Assembly (NCBI RefSeq): GCF_034190915.1 | Contig: NW_026947507.1 | Coordinates: forward strand, 34,509,001 to 34,573,000 | Direction: 5' to 3' | Source: Cavia porcellus | Lineage: Eukaryota > Chordata > Mammalia > Rodentia > Caviidae | Length of the DNA stretch: 64,000 bases | Shown: piece after piece, positions 11,368 to 21,995 of the stretch | Layout of the letters: each line of letters starts with the position of its first letter | Numbering within the stretch: the stretch's first letter is position 1 | Program-made: the position numbers and the translations under genes | Notes under the pieces: generated by a model | Databases searched by the model: none | What the model was told of the DNA's origin: nothing | Seen by the model: the letters and a program-made list of their open reading frames with translations, nothing else

Positions 11368-11833
11368 TTATGGTTTAACTACAAAGGGCCCTCCACTTAA
11401 GTACTGATGGCTTAATAGCTAGTGCAACATTGTTCAGAATAGAAACTACAGTAGCTGTTGGCTCATGAAGGTCTGACCTCATCAATGGGTTAACCTTTTG
11501 GTGAGTTTATTAGCTGAAAAGACAAATGGGAATTAGGGCCATTTGGAGGAAGTAGATCATCAAGTAGATCACTGAGGATGTGACTTTGAAAGTTATATCC
11601 TGCCTTCTCCCTCCTCCTTTCCTTCCTTCACCCTCCTCTTTCTCCCTCTTCTTCCTGGATGCCTTGAGGAAGGAAAGCAGGCTGTCTTCCACCTGCCTTT
11701 TGCCATTCTATTTCTGCCTTGGAATCCACTAGTCATGATCTGAAACCTCTGACTGTAGCCAAAATAGACCTTTCCTCCTTTAAAATGTGTATGTCAGAAC
11801 ACATTGTCTCAGCAATGTAAAGTCAGCTCATAC
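11368..11833 (+). mobile_element. MaLR-type solo LTR (MST/MLT-like)
   Basis: It has the MaLR layout. It opens TATGGTTTAACTACAAAGG, has a middle 'atcaatgggttaacc' and a 'ggaggaagtagatcat' phrase, then a T/C-rich tract at 11600-11660. It continues through 'tctgccttggaatccact' to a 'agacctttcctcctttaaa' polyadenylation-side segment and a 'cattgtctcagcaatgtaaa' 3' end. Old and diverged; no internal gag or pol sequence. Confidence 0.65.
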
Positions 11834-12039
11834 AGTCACGCCCTGCTCAACATTGCCATCCTGAGATCCCATAGCGTTTCAGATTTAACAAATTCAGAAA
11901 CACCCAATTTTGTCCTCCAAAACTCTGCATTTCCCCAGTTCTAAGTGACTGGCAGCACACAGGTTGCCAAGTCAATGTCACCAAGGTCACTCTCTCCCCT
12001 TATCCTCATCCTCCATAATTACCAGCTTTCCATCTGTCA

Positions 12040-12625
12040 TATGTGACACACCCTTGCCCAGGTCAGCCCTTAGCTTTCTCTTATCTGCCCCAAGAGTCTT
12101 GGATATCATTTGTCCTTCTACTTTCTAGTACAGCTTCTCAGAGTGATGGAACAGAACACAGACACAGACTTTGATTAGGCTCCTTTAGTGGTTTCCTGAT
12201 GCTGTTACAGAAACTTAAGCCTCTCTCTATGGTCCTGACCTCACCTCAGTTTCTATAGATGCTCTCCCTCACCCCATCAGTCTTCATTCCAACATCATTT
12301 GTTAAGCTCCATTCATAGTAACCAGTGGGCAATTCCCAAAGTGCCTTGGGGTTTTATGCCCCGTGACTGTTTTTACTCTTGCTTCTTTCTCTGATGGCCA
12401 TATCCTTCCCTAACCATCACTCACTCTCTGTACACTGAAGATCACCATTTTACCTTCAAAAGTCATATCCTGGCTTCCTCTTGAATCTTTTCCTTATACT
12501 ATCACTTCCCCTCCATCCAGGTGGAATACTGCACATCTCCTTAGTAAGCTCAATGTATCTTGTGTAGATTCCTAATACAATGCTTGCAATGATTTAGAAC
12601 CAATTTTTACTTATAGACTCACATA
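12040..12625 (+). mobile_element. L2 LINE 3' region, sense
   Basis: It follows the L2 ORF2-3' order: CTCCTTTAGTGGTTTCCTGATG, 'tatggtcctgacctcacctc', TCAGTCTTCATTCCAACATCA, a 'tgccttggggttttatgccc' version of 'cctcagggcctttgcac', and a 'ttgcttctttctctgatggcc' stretch. The last part (12460-12540) corresponds to the 'tcacctcctcc' end. Heavily diverged. Confidence 0.55.
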
Positions 12626-12669
12626 TTAATTTTCTTTGCATCCTTATAAATAATAACGATGATAATAGT

Positions 12670-12915
12670 AAAGATTTATCTAATCCTATGTCCTAGGTAC
12701 CACTGGAACAATTTTACATGTTATTAACCTAATCAGTCCTTATAACAACACTATGCGATAGTTACTAGATTAGTTTGTTTTTAAAAATAAGGAAACTGAA
12801 CCCAAAACATTTACATTACTTAGTTCAAAGGCACAAACAGTAAGGTACAGACAGGTGGCTGTGTCCCTTTGGTCTGACTCCAAACCTATGAATTTAACCA
12901 CTTTATTTTACTGCC
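12670..12915 (-). mobile_element. MIR SINE, antisense
   Basis: It is a nearly full antisense MIR: 'gtcctaggtaccactgga', 'ttattaacctaatcagtcct', 'ataacaacactatgcgata', then 'aataaggaaactgaaccc', 'cttagttcaaaggcacaaac', and 'tctgactccaaacctatgaa' with 'aaccactttatt'. Confidence 0.85.
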
Positions 12916-13312
12916 AGTGCTTAGCATAGAATGCTAACTCCTAAGTGCTTATTCTAATGAATGAGATTAGATGCTTAGGAAAGGGTAAACTAGATGGCAA
13001 AACTGGTCAAAGAAAAGCAAAGTTTTGGTTTAACCAGATTCAACTAATTCACTATTATTCATCTGGGCTGGGCAATTGCAAGGATTGAATCTTGCAGGGA
13101 TAGTCTAAGACCCAAATTAGGAGTGATTAACAAGATGATAAGACATGAGCCTAAGAACTATAACGTTACAGTGTGCAAAAGGCTGGAATAGAGGCTCCTT
13201 GGAATCCCTGAGACCAGACTGGTGATCTCAGAGGCAAAGTCGTTTAACCATGAGCCTAAACTGAGTACTGAGCCATAAGAGAGAGACGCTGCCCTCCTGA
13301 GCAATCCTCATG
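12916..13312. other. Unassigned sequence
   Basis: No repeat or gene recognised between the MIR and the next LTR. Confidence 0.4.
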
Positions 13313-13656
13313 TGTTATGATTTATATCTAAATGTCTCCTGAAAGCCTCACATGATTACAGGTGGAACTTCGGGGATTGAACTATGGGAACATAATGGCT
13401 AACATGCTATTGAGGAATAGGGTCTGGTCACAAGAGTTGGATCACTGTGGGCATCCCCCAGAGGCAATGTCTCTTTTCACAGCTCCACCTGTCATTCTCT
13501 GATTGTCTCCCATGAGCAACTCTCCTCTGCCATGCCTTCCTTCTTTGGTACCAGCCAACAATGGGCTGAAACAAGCCAAAGTACTCCTCTTCTCCTTTAA
13601 GTTGAGGGTGTTGGGTATTTTGTCTAAGCAACAAGGAGAAGATGACTAAGAAACCA
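13313..13656 (+). mobile_element. MaLR-type solo LTR (MST/THE-like)
   Basis: It opens TGTTATGATTTATATCTAAA, has 'gtctcctgaaagcctcacat', 'ggattgaactatgggaac', 'aatagggtctggtcac' and 'caactctcctctgccatgcc', and ends with 'tgttgggtattttgtctaag' and 'caacaaggagaagatgacta'. These phrases occur in the expected order for an ERVL-MaLR LTR. A minus-strand frame of 68 codons here is not a gene. Confidence 0.7.
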
Positions 13657-14390
13657 CCTTAGAAGTGAAATTCTTCTAAACCTCAATCTTATGAGACCAA
13701 GAAGGATTTCCAATGAGACTTTGAATATTTCTACCCCAGTAAATGAAACCTGGTAGGCACCTATTAGATGTTTATCAAAGGAACTGAAGCTCAGCAACAC
13801 AAATAAACCCAGAACTGTAATTCAGTCATCCCTTCCTTCTCTTGCTTCTTCCACAAAACCCATCACAATGCTAGAAGCATAAATATATCATAAACTTCCT
13901 AAATGGCATGATTTTAATGACTATGTCTCTCTCCTGATATACCTATAAAGAGTTTTTATTTCTCTTATTAACTTTTTTCTATTTATAAGAATGAATTCAG
14001 AGTCAAAAACAACACAAACAGAAAAATCCAATAGCTGAGTGACTGTTAGATGCCAAATTTAGGTGAAACTTTCTGGTCCCAACATGACTTGTTCTAATTA
14101 TCAGGAGATTCTTTTGTCCTAAGTAGACATTGACAATAACCATAATGAGGGAAACTCCGAGACTTCCTCATAGCCATGAGATAATAATTCCCATCTTGCA
14201 CTGCCTACATTTTTCCCCATCCTGACACTTCTCACCTCTAAAGGTATTTTCTCCAAAAATCCTTCATTAGTTAAATTTTGGAACTTCTGTTCTTCAATCC
14301 CCAACAGTTTGTTAAGCATAAACTATATTTTCTTAGTATTGAAAAAAATGAGATAGAGGTGTTTTCAGATATGAATCCTACTCTCAAATT
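13657..14390. other. Unassigned sequence
   Basis: Moderately AT-rich, with no repeat call. A 66-codon minus-strand frame at 14119-14319 shows no recognisable domain. Confidence 0.4.
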
Positions 14391-14535
14391 CTCTCAGAGA
14401 TAATATTTCTGTTGCAATGTTATAAAGATGAGAAAACAGGCCTGCAAAGTTAAGTCACTTGTCTAACATTAAACCAGTAGCCACAGCAAAAGGGGGACTC
14501 CAGGCAGATTTTTGCTAACTCTCAGTCTTATGATC
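14391..14535 (-). mobile_element. MIR SINE, antisense
   Basis: Antisense MIR core: 'ataaagatgagaaaacaggc', 'gttaagtcacttgtctaaca', 'agccacagcaaaagggggac' and 'ctaactctcagtcttatga'. Confidence 0.75.
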
Positions 14536-14650
14536 TCAACAAAAACTACTCTGCTGTAAACGACCATAGCATTCAAAGAAGAGAGAAGCTGGTTGGAATT
14601 AGAGTAGTCAGGGAAGGTTACATGGAGAATGCCATAGTGCAGATCTAGAA

Positions 14651-14989
14651 TGTCATACGGTGGTCCATGTACTAACGTCTCAGTTCCTAGCCCTTGGCAC
14701 TACTGAGAGGCAGCAGAATATTTATGTGACAGGACCTAGTGGAAAGAAGTTAGATCACTGGGGATAAGCTCTCCAAAGGGATACTTGGACTCCAGCATAT
14801 CCTCTTGCCATGCGATGAGCAGATTTCTCAGCCCATGCTTCCACCATGACCTGCTGCCTCACTGCAGGCCCAAACGCAACAAAGCCAACGACCATAGACT
14901 GATATCTCCCAAACTGTGAGTTTAAATAAGCCTTTTCTCTTTACAATTATCTCAGATATTGTCACAGTGATGGAAAGTTAACAGAGCAG
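14651..14989 (+). mobile_element. MaLR-type solo LTR, diverged
   Basis: It has the MaLR order: TGTCATACGGTGGTCCATGT, 'cagaatatttatgtgacagg', 'gatcactggggataagctct', a 'cttgccatgcgatgagcag' cassette, 'tgcttccaccatgacctgct', the polyadenylation-side 'gagtttaaataagccttttc', and a 'tattgtcacagtgatggaaa' 3' end. No internal region. Confidence 0.65.
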
Positions 14990-15334
14990 AGGTGAAGTCA
15001 TCAGCTAGACCAAGATCCTTGGTTTGTGATTGTAAGGGAGGTGGAAGGATGATAGAGGAAGGATACCACAAACAAATGCTCAAAGAAAGGAATGTCTTCA
15101 GTATGGGGAGAAGAAAGAAATGAGAAAATAAGAGCAAACAGTAAACAAAGCGTAAACCCATGGAGAGAGGAGTCACGTGGGGAACAAGAAGGGTTCCTGG
15201 CCAGCGGCCTTTCTCCCATGGTTGGTCTCACCTCTCTGCTCCCTCTCTGTAAAGATGAAGCCCTGACATTTCCCCTATTACTCTTCCACTTTGTTTCCCC
15301 CTTCTGAACATCAACCAGTGGGCATCTCACACAC
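14990..15334. other. Unassigned sequence
   Basis: Frames of 70-110 codons occur on both strands but overlap each other and show no domain. No repeat call. Confidence 0.4.
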
Positions 15335-15690
15335 ATTTCTTAAAGTCTAATTAGCATCAACAATAGCTCAAACTAATCGCCATAATTAATGGAGAGACAT
15401 GGCAATGACTGGGAGAATTACAAATGGGTGTAATCGAATGTGAATGAGTCTGGAGCAGCTTCTGTTTAGGAAAGCTGGAGGGGGAACAAGTCCATGCACC
15501 TTCTATCCCTTTCATCCCTCCTAGCTGGGCTCCCTCCTGCTACCCTGGCCCCCTTCTGTCACACAGCCTGAATACAAGCCACAGTCTCCTCTAATCAGAT
15601 CCCATCCATAACGCAGGCAGTGACCTCTCCCAGTGAATTACTGTTATTAGACATAATTATATAATAATAGTTGCCCAAAGACTGGACCCC
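15335..15690. promoter_or_regulatory. Candidate homeodomain-rich regulatory block
   Basis: The plus strand holds the palindrome CTAATTAG at 15347-15354, AACAAT (a SOX-like site) at 15359-15364, CTAATC near 15373 and CATAATTAAT at 15381-15390. A second cluster with GTTATTAGACATAATTATA lies near 15643-15663. No repeat similarity is seen. TAATTA clusters are typical of developmental enhancers; this is inference and needs cross-species comparison. Confidence 0.3.
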
Positions 15691-15769
15691 TCCTCTTCTC
15701 TGACAACATTTGCATACTCACAGTGACAGCATTCTCAGAATGGAATCACATTTTCTCTGTTCTTTTCCC

Positions 15770-15957
15770 CACAAACCACTTTCTGTTTCTTATTCTACTC
15801 TGTCTTTTATTTTCTCCATTTCTGTGTCCCCTTCCAATCTGCCTCTCCTTTTTCACCATCTCTCCCTCCACCTTCCTTTTCCTTTACTCCCCTCTTCTTC
15901 TCTCCTTTTCTTTTTCTTTTCTTTATTTTTATTTTTTTCTTTTTTGGTGTGTGTGTG
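15770..15957. repeat. Pyrimidine-rich low-complexity tract
   Basis: C/T-rich on the plus strand, ending in T-runs and a short (GT)n at about 15946-15958. It accounts for the long Phe/Leu/Ser-rich frames in this area, which are not genes. Confidence 0.8.
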
Positions 15958-15988
15958 TTTTCCTCACTCCCACAATTTTGTGATTATT

Positions 15989-16002
15989 ATGCAAATGCAA
16001 AG
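15989..16002 (+). promoter_or_regulatory. Octamer-like motif pair
   Basis: A perfect ATGCAAAT octamer at 15989-15996 overlaps a second ATGCAAAG at 15995-16002. POU-domain factors bind ATGCAAAT. Chance occurrence is possible at this genome scale. Confidence 0.25.
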
Positions 16003-16969
16003 AAAGCTACAAACTGCACTGCTTTTTTTTGCCCCCAAAGGTTTTTATTTTCTGCAGTCCTCAGTGCAAAAAGAAACTTTTGTTATGTCCTCCTCAGTGC
16101 GGTTTTCTCTCAGGCCAACAGCTCTTTACCTGGATTTGGAACTTTACATCTGTACACCTTCCTAAGATGATGTTCCTTCTTTTCCTTCCTTTCTCCTCCC
16201 TCTTCCCTGTTCCCTCCTTCCTCCTCACTCCCTTCCTTCTTACCTATGAATGTGTAGTGAATTCCCAAAGTGTACCAGGCACGTAAGAGTACAATCATAG
16301 GGATCCAGGAAGCAAATGCAGACCTACTCTGACCCTGAGCTTCTTTTCTGCTAAGTTGGTTTCTTTTGTGAGGACATCATTCAAGTAACCAGTTCTGACT
16401 TCCCAATGGGCTTTATATGTTGAGATCTTCCTTTGTTTCTTATTTATTTCTTAGACAGAAACTGCCAAACAGCTAAGATACACTCTATTTTTTCCATGTA
16501 AATTTATCCTGAATTGCCCATTTTCATCCTTGCTTCTACCAAGCTAGCCTATTTCATCCACCTCAGACTTTTATTCTTCCAACAAGTTGCCAGAGATGAA
16601 GGACCCAAGTCCCATCACTAATCTGATGGTCAGAGGTGAGGACTAAATTCTGAGACTCAGTTAGGTTGGTTTCTTTGTGCCCAAGGCAGGTGAATTGAAC
16701 AATGCTCATTTTTCCCCACTGTGAGGAGTGTACTTGCAGTGCAACCTATTCTAGTTTACTGCTGCAACTGATCAGATGTGAGGCATAGCCAGGGCCCATC
16801 TGCAAATGTACACCCAGATCCAGGAGGACTGAGGGGAGGGAGTTCCACTAAGATCAGGAATGTAGCACCTGATCAACAGGAAAAAGTAAAACAGAAGTTT
16901 TAAAAGTCAAAGGGAAATGTTTAGCCTTTATTTTAATGCACAGTATATCAAGCCAGCAAAAGCAATAAT
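16003..16969. other. Unassigned unique sequence
   Basis: A TTCC-rich patch lies at 16165-16245; otherwise unique sequence with no supported gene or repeat. Confidence 0.4.
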
Positions 16970-17074
16970 GAGCCGGGGATTTAGCTCAGCGGCATAAGCA
17001 CCTGCCTGGCAAGTGTGAAGTCTTGAGTTCAATCCCACCCCCATACCCCCCCCCAAAAAATGAAAACAAAAACG
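16970..17074 (+). mobile_element. ID-type SINE (tRNA-Ala derived)
   Basis: It begins GAGCCGGGGATTTAGCTCAG (A box region) and continues through 'gcataagcacctgcctggca' to a B box, GAGTTCAATCCCA, then an A-rich tail. It retains the RNA polymerase III promoter boxes in diverged form. This is a retroposed SINE and not a tRNA gene: the cloverleaf stems are not maintained and an A-rich tail follows. Confidence 0.9.
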
Positions 17075-17344
17075 TGACAATGAAAAGAAGGAAGAGAGAA
17101 AAGTACAGTGAAGTCTCCCTCTAGCCAAGGCAAGGCTTAATCTGTGCAGCCATGGTGTGTCTTCATTAAGATGAATAAATGTTTGGGGTTCCAAGCTTTC
17201 CTGGAAGAAAGGATGATTTATTTCCCCTTTCATTTATATATGCAACTCAGAGGTCAGTGGGATCTTTGAAATTCATACTACACAGTTCTAGATATTTTGG
17301 CAGCACTCTGTAATCACCATACCTCTGCTAGTATATAATCGTAA

Positions 17345-17605
17345 GAGGCAGAATGCAATTGTGAGGATTACAGAATTAAGAAGTCAAAAACCTAGTTTTA
17401 TGATACTGGTAGATAACATGGCTTATGAACTGCTTTTGTAAAATTAAGATAACAATAATGAAGATTAAAATAACACATAAGATTATGTTTTCATTAATTG
17501 CTATCTTTTGCTTGACCCTACAAGTTTGTTGTGAGGATCACATAGTTATATATGTGATAAAGTGTTCTACACCTGTTAATTACTATACACATTGGTTATC
17601 ATGTT
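17345..17605 (+). mobile_element. MIR SINE, sense
   Basis: Sense MIR features appear in order: 'agaattaagaagtcaaaaac' (tRNA-side), 'gaactgcttttgtaaaatta' (the 'tttcctcatctgtaaaatgg' region), 'gtttgttgtgaggatcacat', then 'gataaagtgttctacacctg' and 'ttaattactata'. Confidence 0.7.
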
Positions 17606-17825
17606 TTATCCCCTAGGTGCTGGACTCTCCAGGGGCTGGGTATGTATAAAATATATGTGTGTCTGGAATCTATTTCCCTCACTTTCTATAGAAAGGTTGA
17701 TAATGGGTGCATAACTGCTTCTAATAGAATAAAGGTGACTTCACATAGAATATCATGTAAATGTCTCTGTTTCCCTTGAGCCCCTAATGGCAGCCCCAAG
17801 AAATCACACAAAGTACATCACAAAT
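17606..17825. other. Unassigned sequence
   Basis: No repeat or gene recognised. Confidence 0.4.
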
Positions 17826-18007
17826 GCAGGTACAGTGATGCACACTTGGAATACTAGCACTTACGGCGACTGAGGGAGGAAGATTTTAAGTTGGAATCTC
17901 TCCTAGGCAATTTAGCCAGACCCTGTCTCAAAATAAAAATTAAAAGGCAATGGATGTAGCTCAGCAGTGGGAGGCCCTTGGTTTCTATCCCCTGTAGCTG
18001 AAAAAAA
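17826..18007 (+). mobile_element. B1-ID dimeric SINE
   Basis: The left half (17826-17940) is B1: 'gcaggtacagtgatgcacac', 'tggaatactagcacttacg', 'gactgagggaggaagatttt' and 'agaccctgtctcaaaat'. After an A-rich linker the ID half (17945-18000) reads GGCAATGGATGTAGCTCAGC and 'ccttggtttctatcccc', then an A run. Two differently derived SINEs in one head-to-tail unit match the dimeric B1-dID type described from non-muroid rodents. Confidence 0.85.
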
Positions 18008-19994
18008 CATGCTGCAGGAGGATTTGGCTGAGTAACTCTCTGCTTGCGACAACCCCAGTGTGGCTCATCTTATGTAGCAGAATCATCCCCTGCCCATGCA
18101 GAGAGGCAGGTTGGCTCATGAACCTCACGCCTTCTCTGGCAGTGTTCCAATCGCTGGGCACTGTCTGAAAGGCACAGGTTACAAAGCAGGGGCAGCATCT
18201 TATTCATCTTTGGATTGAGTGTACCTCTGGTAGGGCTCAGGCTCTGCTGCTCAGGGACTCAGTTCTTAAGTGTCACATTGAGGTTCATATAACCCATCTA
18301 TCAATGACACTTTCTAAGCAAGCCATTGAAAGTGGAGCTTCCTGCTCCTCCCCTTGAGCTGAGCCCCAGTCCCACCCTCTGATTCCACTGAATGGCACTG
18401 AGATCTCCATGCACTTTTGGGCTGGTACGTGTCTTCAAGGCTTAACAGCAACTGTGTCAGTGTTGCCAGAGAGTCCCATGGTCTCCCCAGAGCTACCTGG
18501 CAGCTCCCTTTGAGAAAAAGCATCACCTCTTCATTCGTTCCAGGAAGGAAGGAAGCAGAAAGCAGAAAGGTAGTAGGAAAGAAGGAAAGGATCATTGAGC
18601 TCCTGTTACACACCAGGCTGTCAGCTAGCTGCTGTGTGACATCTTGTCCAATCCTCAGAGATGTCTAGAATTACAGATGAGATAACTGAAGCTTGCGGTG
18701 GTCCCAGGATTTGCGAGCAGTACAATCGAGGCTGGAGAGCAGTACAATCAAGGCTGTTCCTTGTGCCATTCCAGCTGATCCTCTTACACAGAGGGGACCT
18801 GACTGTGTGATGAGGGCACCCAGCAGCATTAGCCTCCTGCTCCCCAGACAGAGAATTAGAGGGCAGGCCCAAAAAGCATCTGAACCACCATTTGAGGTTC
18901 AACATCTCCCTGGGTAAGGATAAGGATGCAAAGCGTGGGCTCAGCAGAGGCCCTTGGGCACCAACCGGAGTCTGTTGTTCCAACCAATTGTAAAGTGCCC
19001 AGCATTCACACTGGAACACTCTCCTCTAACAGCACCCATCCAGTCCTAATTGTGTCTCAGAATTTAAAATTGTTGATATATGTATTTTTACCTCCACTGG
19101 AAATAAACTGAGTTCCTGATGGGAACGAAAGAGAGAATAGAAAAATGTTAAGTACTTTAAGATACGCTATTTATTATGCCATGAGTTGTATTTTGTTTCT
19201 GAGATTCTTTCATCATTGTGTGATTATGGAGAGGACTGGGTCCTTTTTCACATGTGTTATTTTTTTTCTCCTGTTCTCCAGGGAGCTTGCAATACTTAAA
19301 ACTGTGCTGTATAATAGAGAGGATAATCGCCGTAAATTAAATGTGCCTCTGCACATTTGTGTTTTATGTTAATTCCATTGTGTGGTGGCAGCTGCTTGAG
19401 AAGGAAGCCATAGATTGGCAGGGGACATGAGTTTCCAGTTTTGCTGAGGATCTGGAGCCACAGGTTTCATGCGACAAGAGGCTCATCCCAGGAGAGAAGT
19501 GGAGCCATGGAAGAAAGCCAAGAAACCAGGGGTGGGACAGGTGTCCTGGGGTCAGCTTGGGGCACAACCAACAGGGATCCCCAGGACACTGGCCTGAGAG
19601 ATGCCCCTAAAGACCACCCAAAATTAGGGTTGGACAAGGATGCAGGTGAAGTCCAGACCTGTGGCTCTAGAGCTAAGTGACCTCCCTGCTATGGGACATA
19701 ATTGCTGTCTGTTTCCGTCTGCCCGGAAGCAGCAGTGAAGTGTCAGTTTGTGAATTTATTAGAGAAATGTGGCAAATCCTTAAGGGCAGAGACTGTCTCT
19801 GCTAGACAGCCCCCCGAGGCTGGAGAAACCTAGAGGGCAAGAAGGGCAGAGGAATTAAGGAGAAATGAGGTGCAAACACAGCCCCGGAAGGGGAAGCCAG
19901 GTGCCTGGGAGAGACCACACACTGAAAACCCAGTGGCCTGCTGACCCTGGTGCGAACAAGACTCTCCAGAGAGCATAAAATGATGTGGATGCAC
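18008..19994. other. Mostly unique sequence with a MIR-like patch
   Basis: A MIR-like antisense patch covers about 18595-18705 ('ttacacaccaggctgtcagc', 'ttacagatgagataactgaa'). The longest frame, 132 codons on the minus strand at 18621-19019, overlaps that patch and has no recognisable domain. Nothing else identified. Confidence 0.45.
18715..18756 (+). repeat. 22-bp tandem duplication
   Basis: GAGCAGTACAATCGAGGCTG at 18715 is repeated with one difference (A for G) at 18737. Confidence 0.9.
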
Positions 19995-20108
19995 TTTTAA
20001 TTGAGCATCTACTATTAAACAACCATTATGCTGGTAAAGATTAAACCATTTAACCCTGTCCTTAGTTATATATTTATCTCATGCCAACACTATTAGCCTG
20101 TTCTATAC

Positions 20109-20147
<39 letters not shown>

Positions 20148-20185
20148 CGAGTCTTGTAGAGATTAACTTGGCAGCTGCATCACTG
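19995..20185 (-). mobile_element. MIR SINE, antisense, with internal A expansion
   Basis: MIR phrases flank the homopolymer: 'attgagcatctactattaaa', 'aaaccatttaaccctgtcct' and 'acactattagcctgttcta' on the left, 'gagattaacttggcagctgc' on the right. In MIR the A-rich 'gatgaggaaactga' segment falls between these, so the A run has probably expanded from it. Confidence 0.65.
20110..20145. repeat. A36 homopolymer
   Basis: An uninterrupted run of about 36 A inside a MIR relic. No SINE body or gene copy precedes it as would be expected for an insertion tail. Confidence 0.95.
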
Positions 20186-20439
20186 AGAATCAGTCATGCC
20201 CCAAGTGTGTCCGCAGATTCCTTAGTGCTCTCAGTCAGGCCAAGAGGACGGGAGGATGGAAGATGATAGCCAAGCAGAGAAATAGGAAGATCTGAGCCAC
20301 AGGTCTGAGAGTTTAAGAACAGTGTGGTGAAGTCAACACCTTCCTCTGCATGGCCAGAGCGTGTGTGCCCACAAGAGGAGCGCGGCTCGTCACATAGAAA
20401 GAGGACAGAGTCCGCAGCAAAATTGTCTGCAGAGTAAAG
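20186..20439. other. Unassigned sequence
   Basis: Includes an overlapping minus-strand frame of 89 codons (20194-20463) without a domain. No repeat call. Confidence 0.4.
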
Positions 20440-20741
20440 ACATTCGTCAGCTGGGGCTGCCATAGTAGGACACCAGCGTGGGAGGCTTAAATTACAGACA
20501 TTTATTTCTCACAGTTGTGGAGACCTGGAAATCACAGATCAAGGTGCCAGCCTATTCAGTTGCTGATGAGGGATCTTTTCCTGGTTTCAATGTGACCACC
20601 TTCTCATCATGTCCTCACATGATGGAGAGGGAGAAACAAAGCGTGAACCCTGGTTATACGGACATTACCTCCATGAAAGCCTCTCTCCAAATACAGTCAC
20701 ATTGAAGGCTGATGGGTGTTTGGCCAAGGTGGGAATGTAAA
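20440..20741 (-). mobile_element. MLT1-type MaLR LTR, antisense
   Basis: The plus strand reads 'cgtcagctggggctgccata', 'gcttaaattacagacattta', 'tttctcacagttgtggagac', 'cagatcaaggtgccagccta', 'gaccaccttctcatcatgtc' and 'aatacagtcacattgaaggc', the antisense order of an MLT1 LTR. Confidence 0.8.
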
Positions 20742-20793
20742 CATCTCTTCTGTAATGATATGTTTTTATTCGTGTTTTAAAAATACATTTGCA

Positions 20794-20946
20794 GCCAGGC
20801 ATGGTGGTGCACTCCTGTAATCCCAGCACTTGGGAGGCTGAGAGTCGCCATGAGTTTGAGGCCAACCTGGGCTATATAAGAGATTCAAGGCCAGCCTGAA
20901 TGACATAGCGAGACCCTGTCTCAAAAAGAAAAAAAAAAAAAAAAAG
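20794..20946 (+). mobile_element. B1 SINE with internal duplication and target-site duplication
   Basis: The body opens GCCAGGCATGGTGGTGCACT and runs through 'atcccagcacttgggaggct' to 'gagaccctgtctcaaaaag' and an A-rich tail. An internal near-30-bp repeat (TTTGAGGCCAACCTGGGC, then TTCAAGGCCAGCCTGAAT) is the duplication typical of rodent B1. Near-perfect 12-bp flanks, AAATACATTTGC at 20781-20792 and AAACACATTTGC at 20947-20958, are its target-site duplication. Confidence 0.95.
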
Positions 20947-20959
20947 AAACACATTTGCC

Positions 20960-21995
20960 TTTGGAAGGATAAATAACAAAATACTGGGACACTTTTTCTT
21001 TTCTTCACCAGTGCTATTATCTAAGTTATCCCCAAGGATTATTTGTGATTAGCTAAAGAACTAAGTTGAAAGTCACTTCCACTCATTTGCATGGTGGAGG
21101 CTGCATGCAGGGTGGGTATGCTTAAAGCCCACTGGTAGCCCAGAAGGGTAGAAAGGTCAACACCCCCATTCCCTGCCCCTTGAATGTGGGGTCTGCTTTC
21201 CCTTCCTGCCCTTCTCAGACTCTGAGGTCCCACCAGGACCAGAGGCTGCTGCCTAAAAGGCAGCTGTGAGATAAGCAACAGGCTGCTACACCATTGATAT
21301 GCACGAAAGAGCGGCAGCAGCCTTTGTATCAGAGCCTCACAAAAGCAATTCTCTGCAGTTGATATAAAAAGGTGTCAGTTCTGGTTTAAGTACTGTATTA
21401 CCAGCAAAGATTTATCTGCCTCCAAGCCGGGCCTCCCCCACTGAGGGAATAAACCGTTCTTCTGCTTATCTGTTTCACAGAGCACAATATTTCTCTCGTG
21501 GTTTCTGCCTCCAAAAGGACTTTTTCTTTGCCTTCCCTTATTCATCTCTAGAAATTTATGAGCATAAAATACTCATCGTAATGATGAAGATTGGCATAAT
21601 GATGGGTGATGCCCCTGTCTGCCCAGCTCCTCCCTGGTCTTGGGGAGGTCACACAAATCAGAGTCAGAAGGTCTTTTAAATCGGGAGTAAGTGGGAATAC
21701 TGAATTCTAAGGTTGAGAAATCAAGGACAATCAGTATTCCCACTTGCTAGAAGGACAAGGAAAATCTCTGTTCTACAAGAAAGAAGTTGGCTTGTGACAA
21801 GCAGTAATCCTAGTACCCTTTGTGAGACACAAGCCTGTCTTCACCCTCATAGAGGTCACATGCAAATTTGTCATTTTGAGGATCCTGTCTTGAGGGGGAC
21901 AAAGTGCAGTGATTTATCATCCATGGAATATTCTTCCCATTGGAATCATCCTCACTCAAAGAAACAAAACTAGTAGCCTAAACACCAAGACTAGA
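20960..21995. other. Unique sequence with a candidate conserved block
   Basis: No repeats recognised. Bases 21290-21480 ('gatatgcacgaaagagcggc', 'cagcaaagatttatctgcct') have the texture of conserved non-coding DNA. Short frames on both strands are not supported as genes. Confidence 0.35.

Noticed and set aside
16970..17040. Possible tRNA gene
   Set aside because: A and B boxes are present but stems are not maintained and an A-rich tail follows; it is an ID SINE. The same holds at 45012, 52952 and 58622.
18621..19019. 132-codon minus-strand frame as a gene
   Set aside because: It overlaps a MIR-like patch and opposing frames, and shows no domain or splice context.
20081..20266. Processed pseudogene with a poly(A) tail
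   Set aside because: No gene-like sequence precedes the A run; MIR text flanks both sides.
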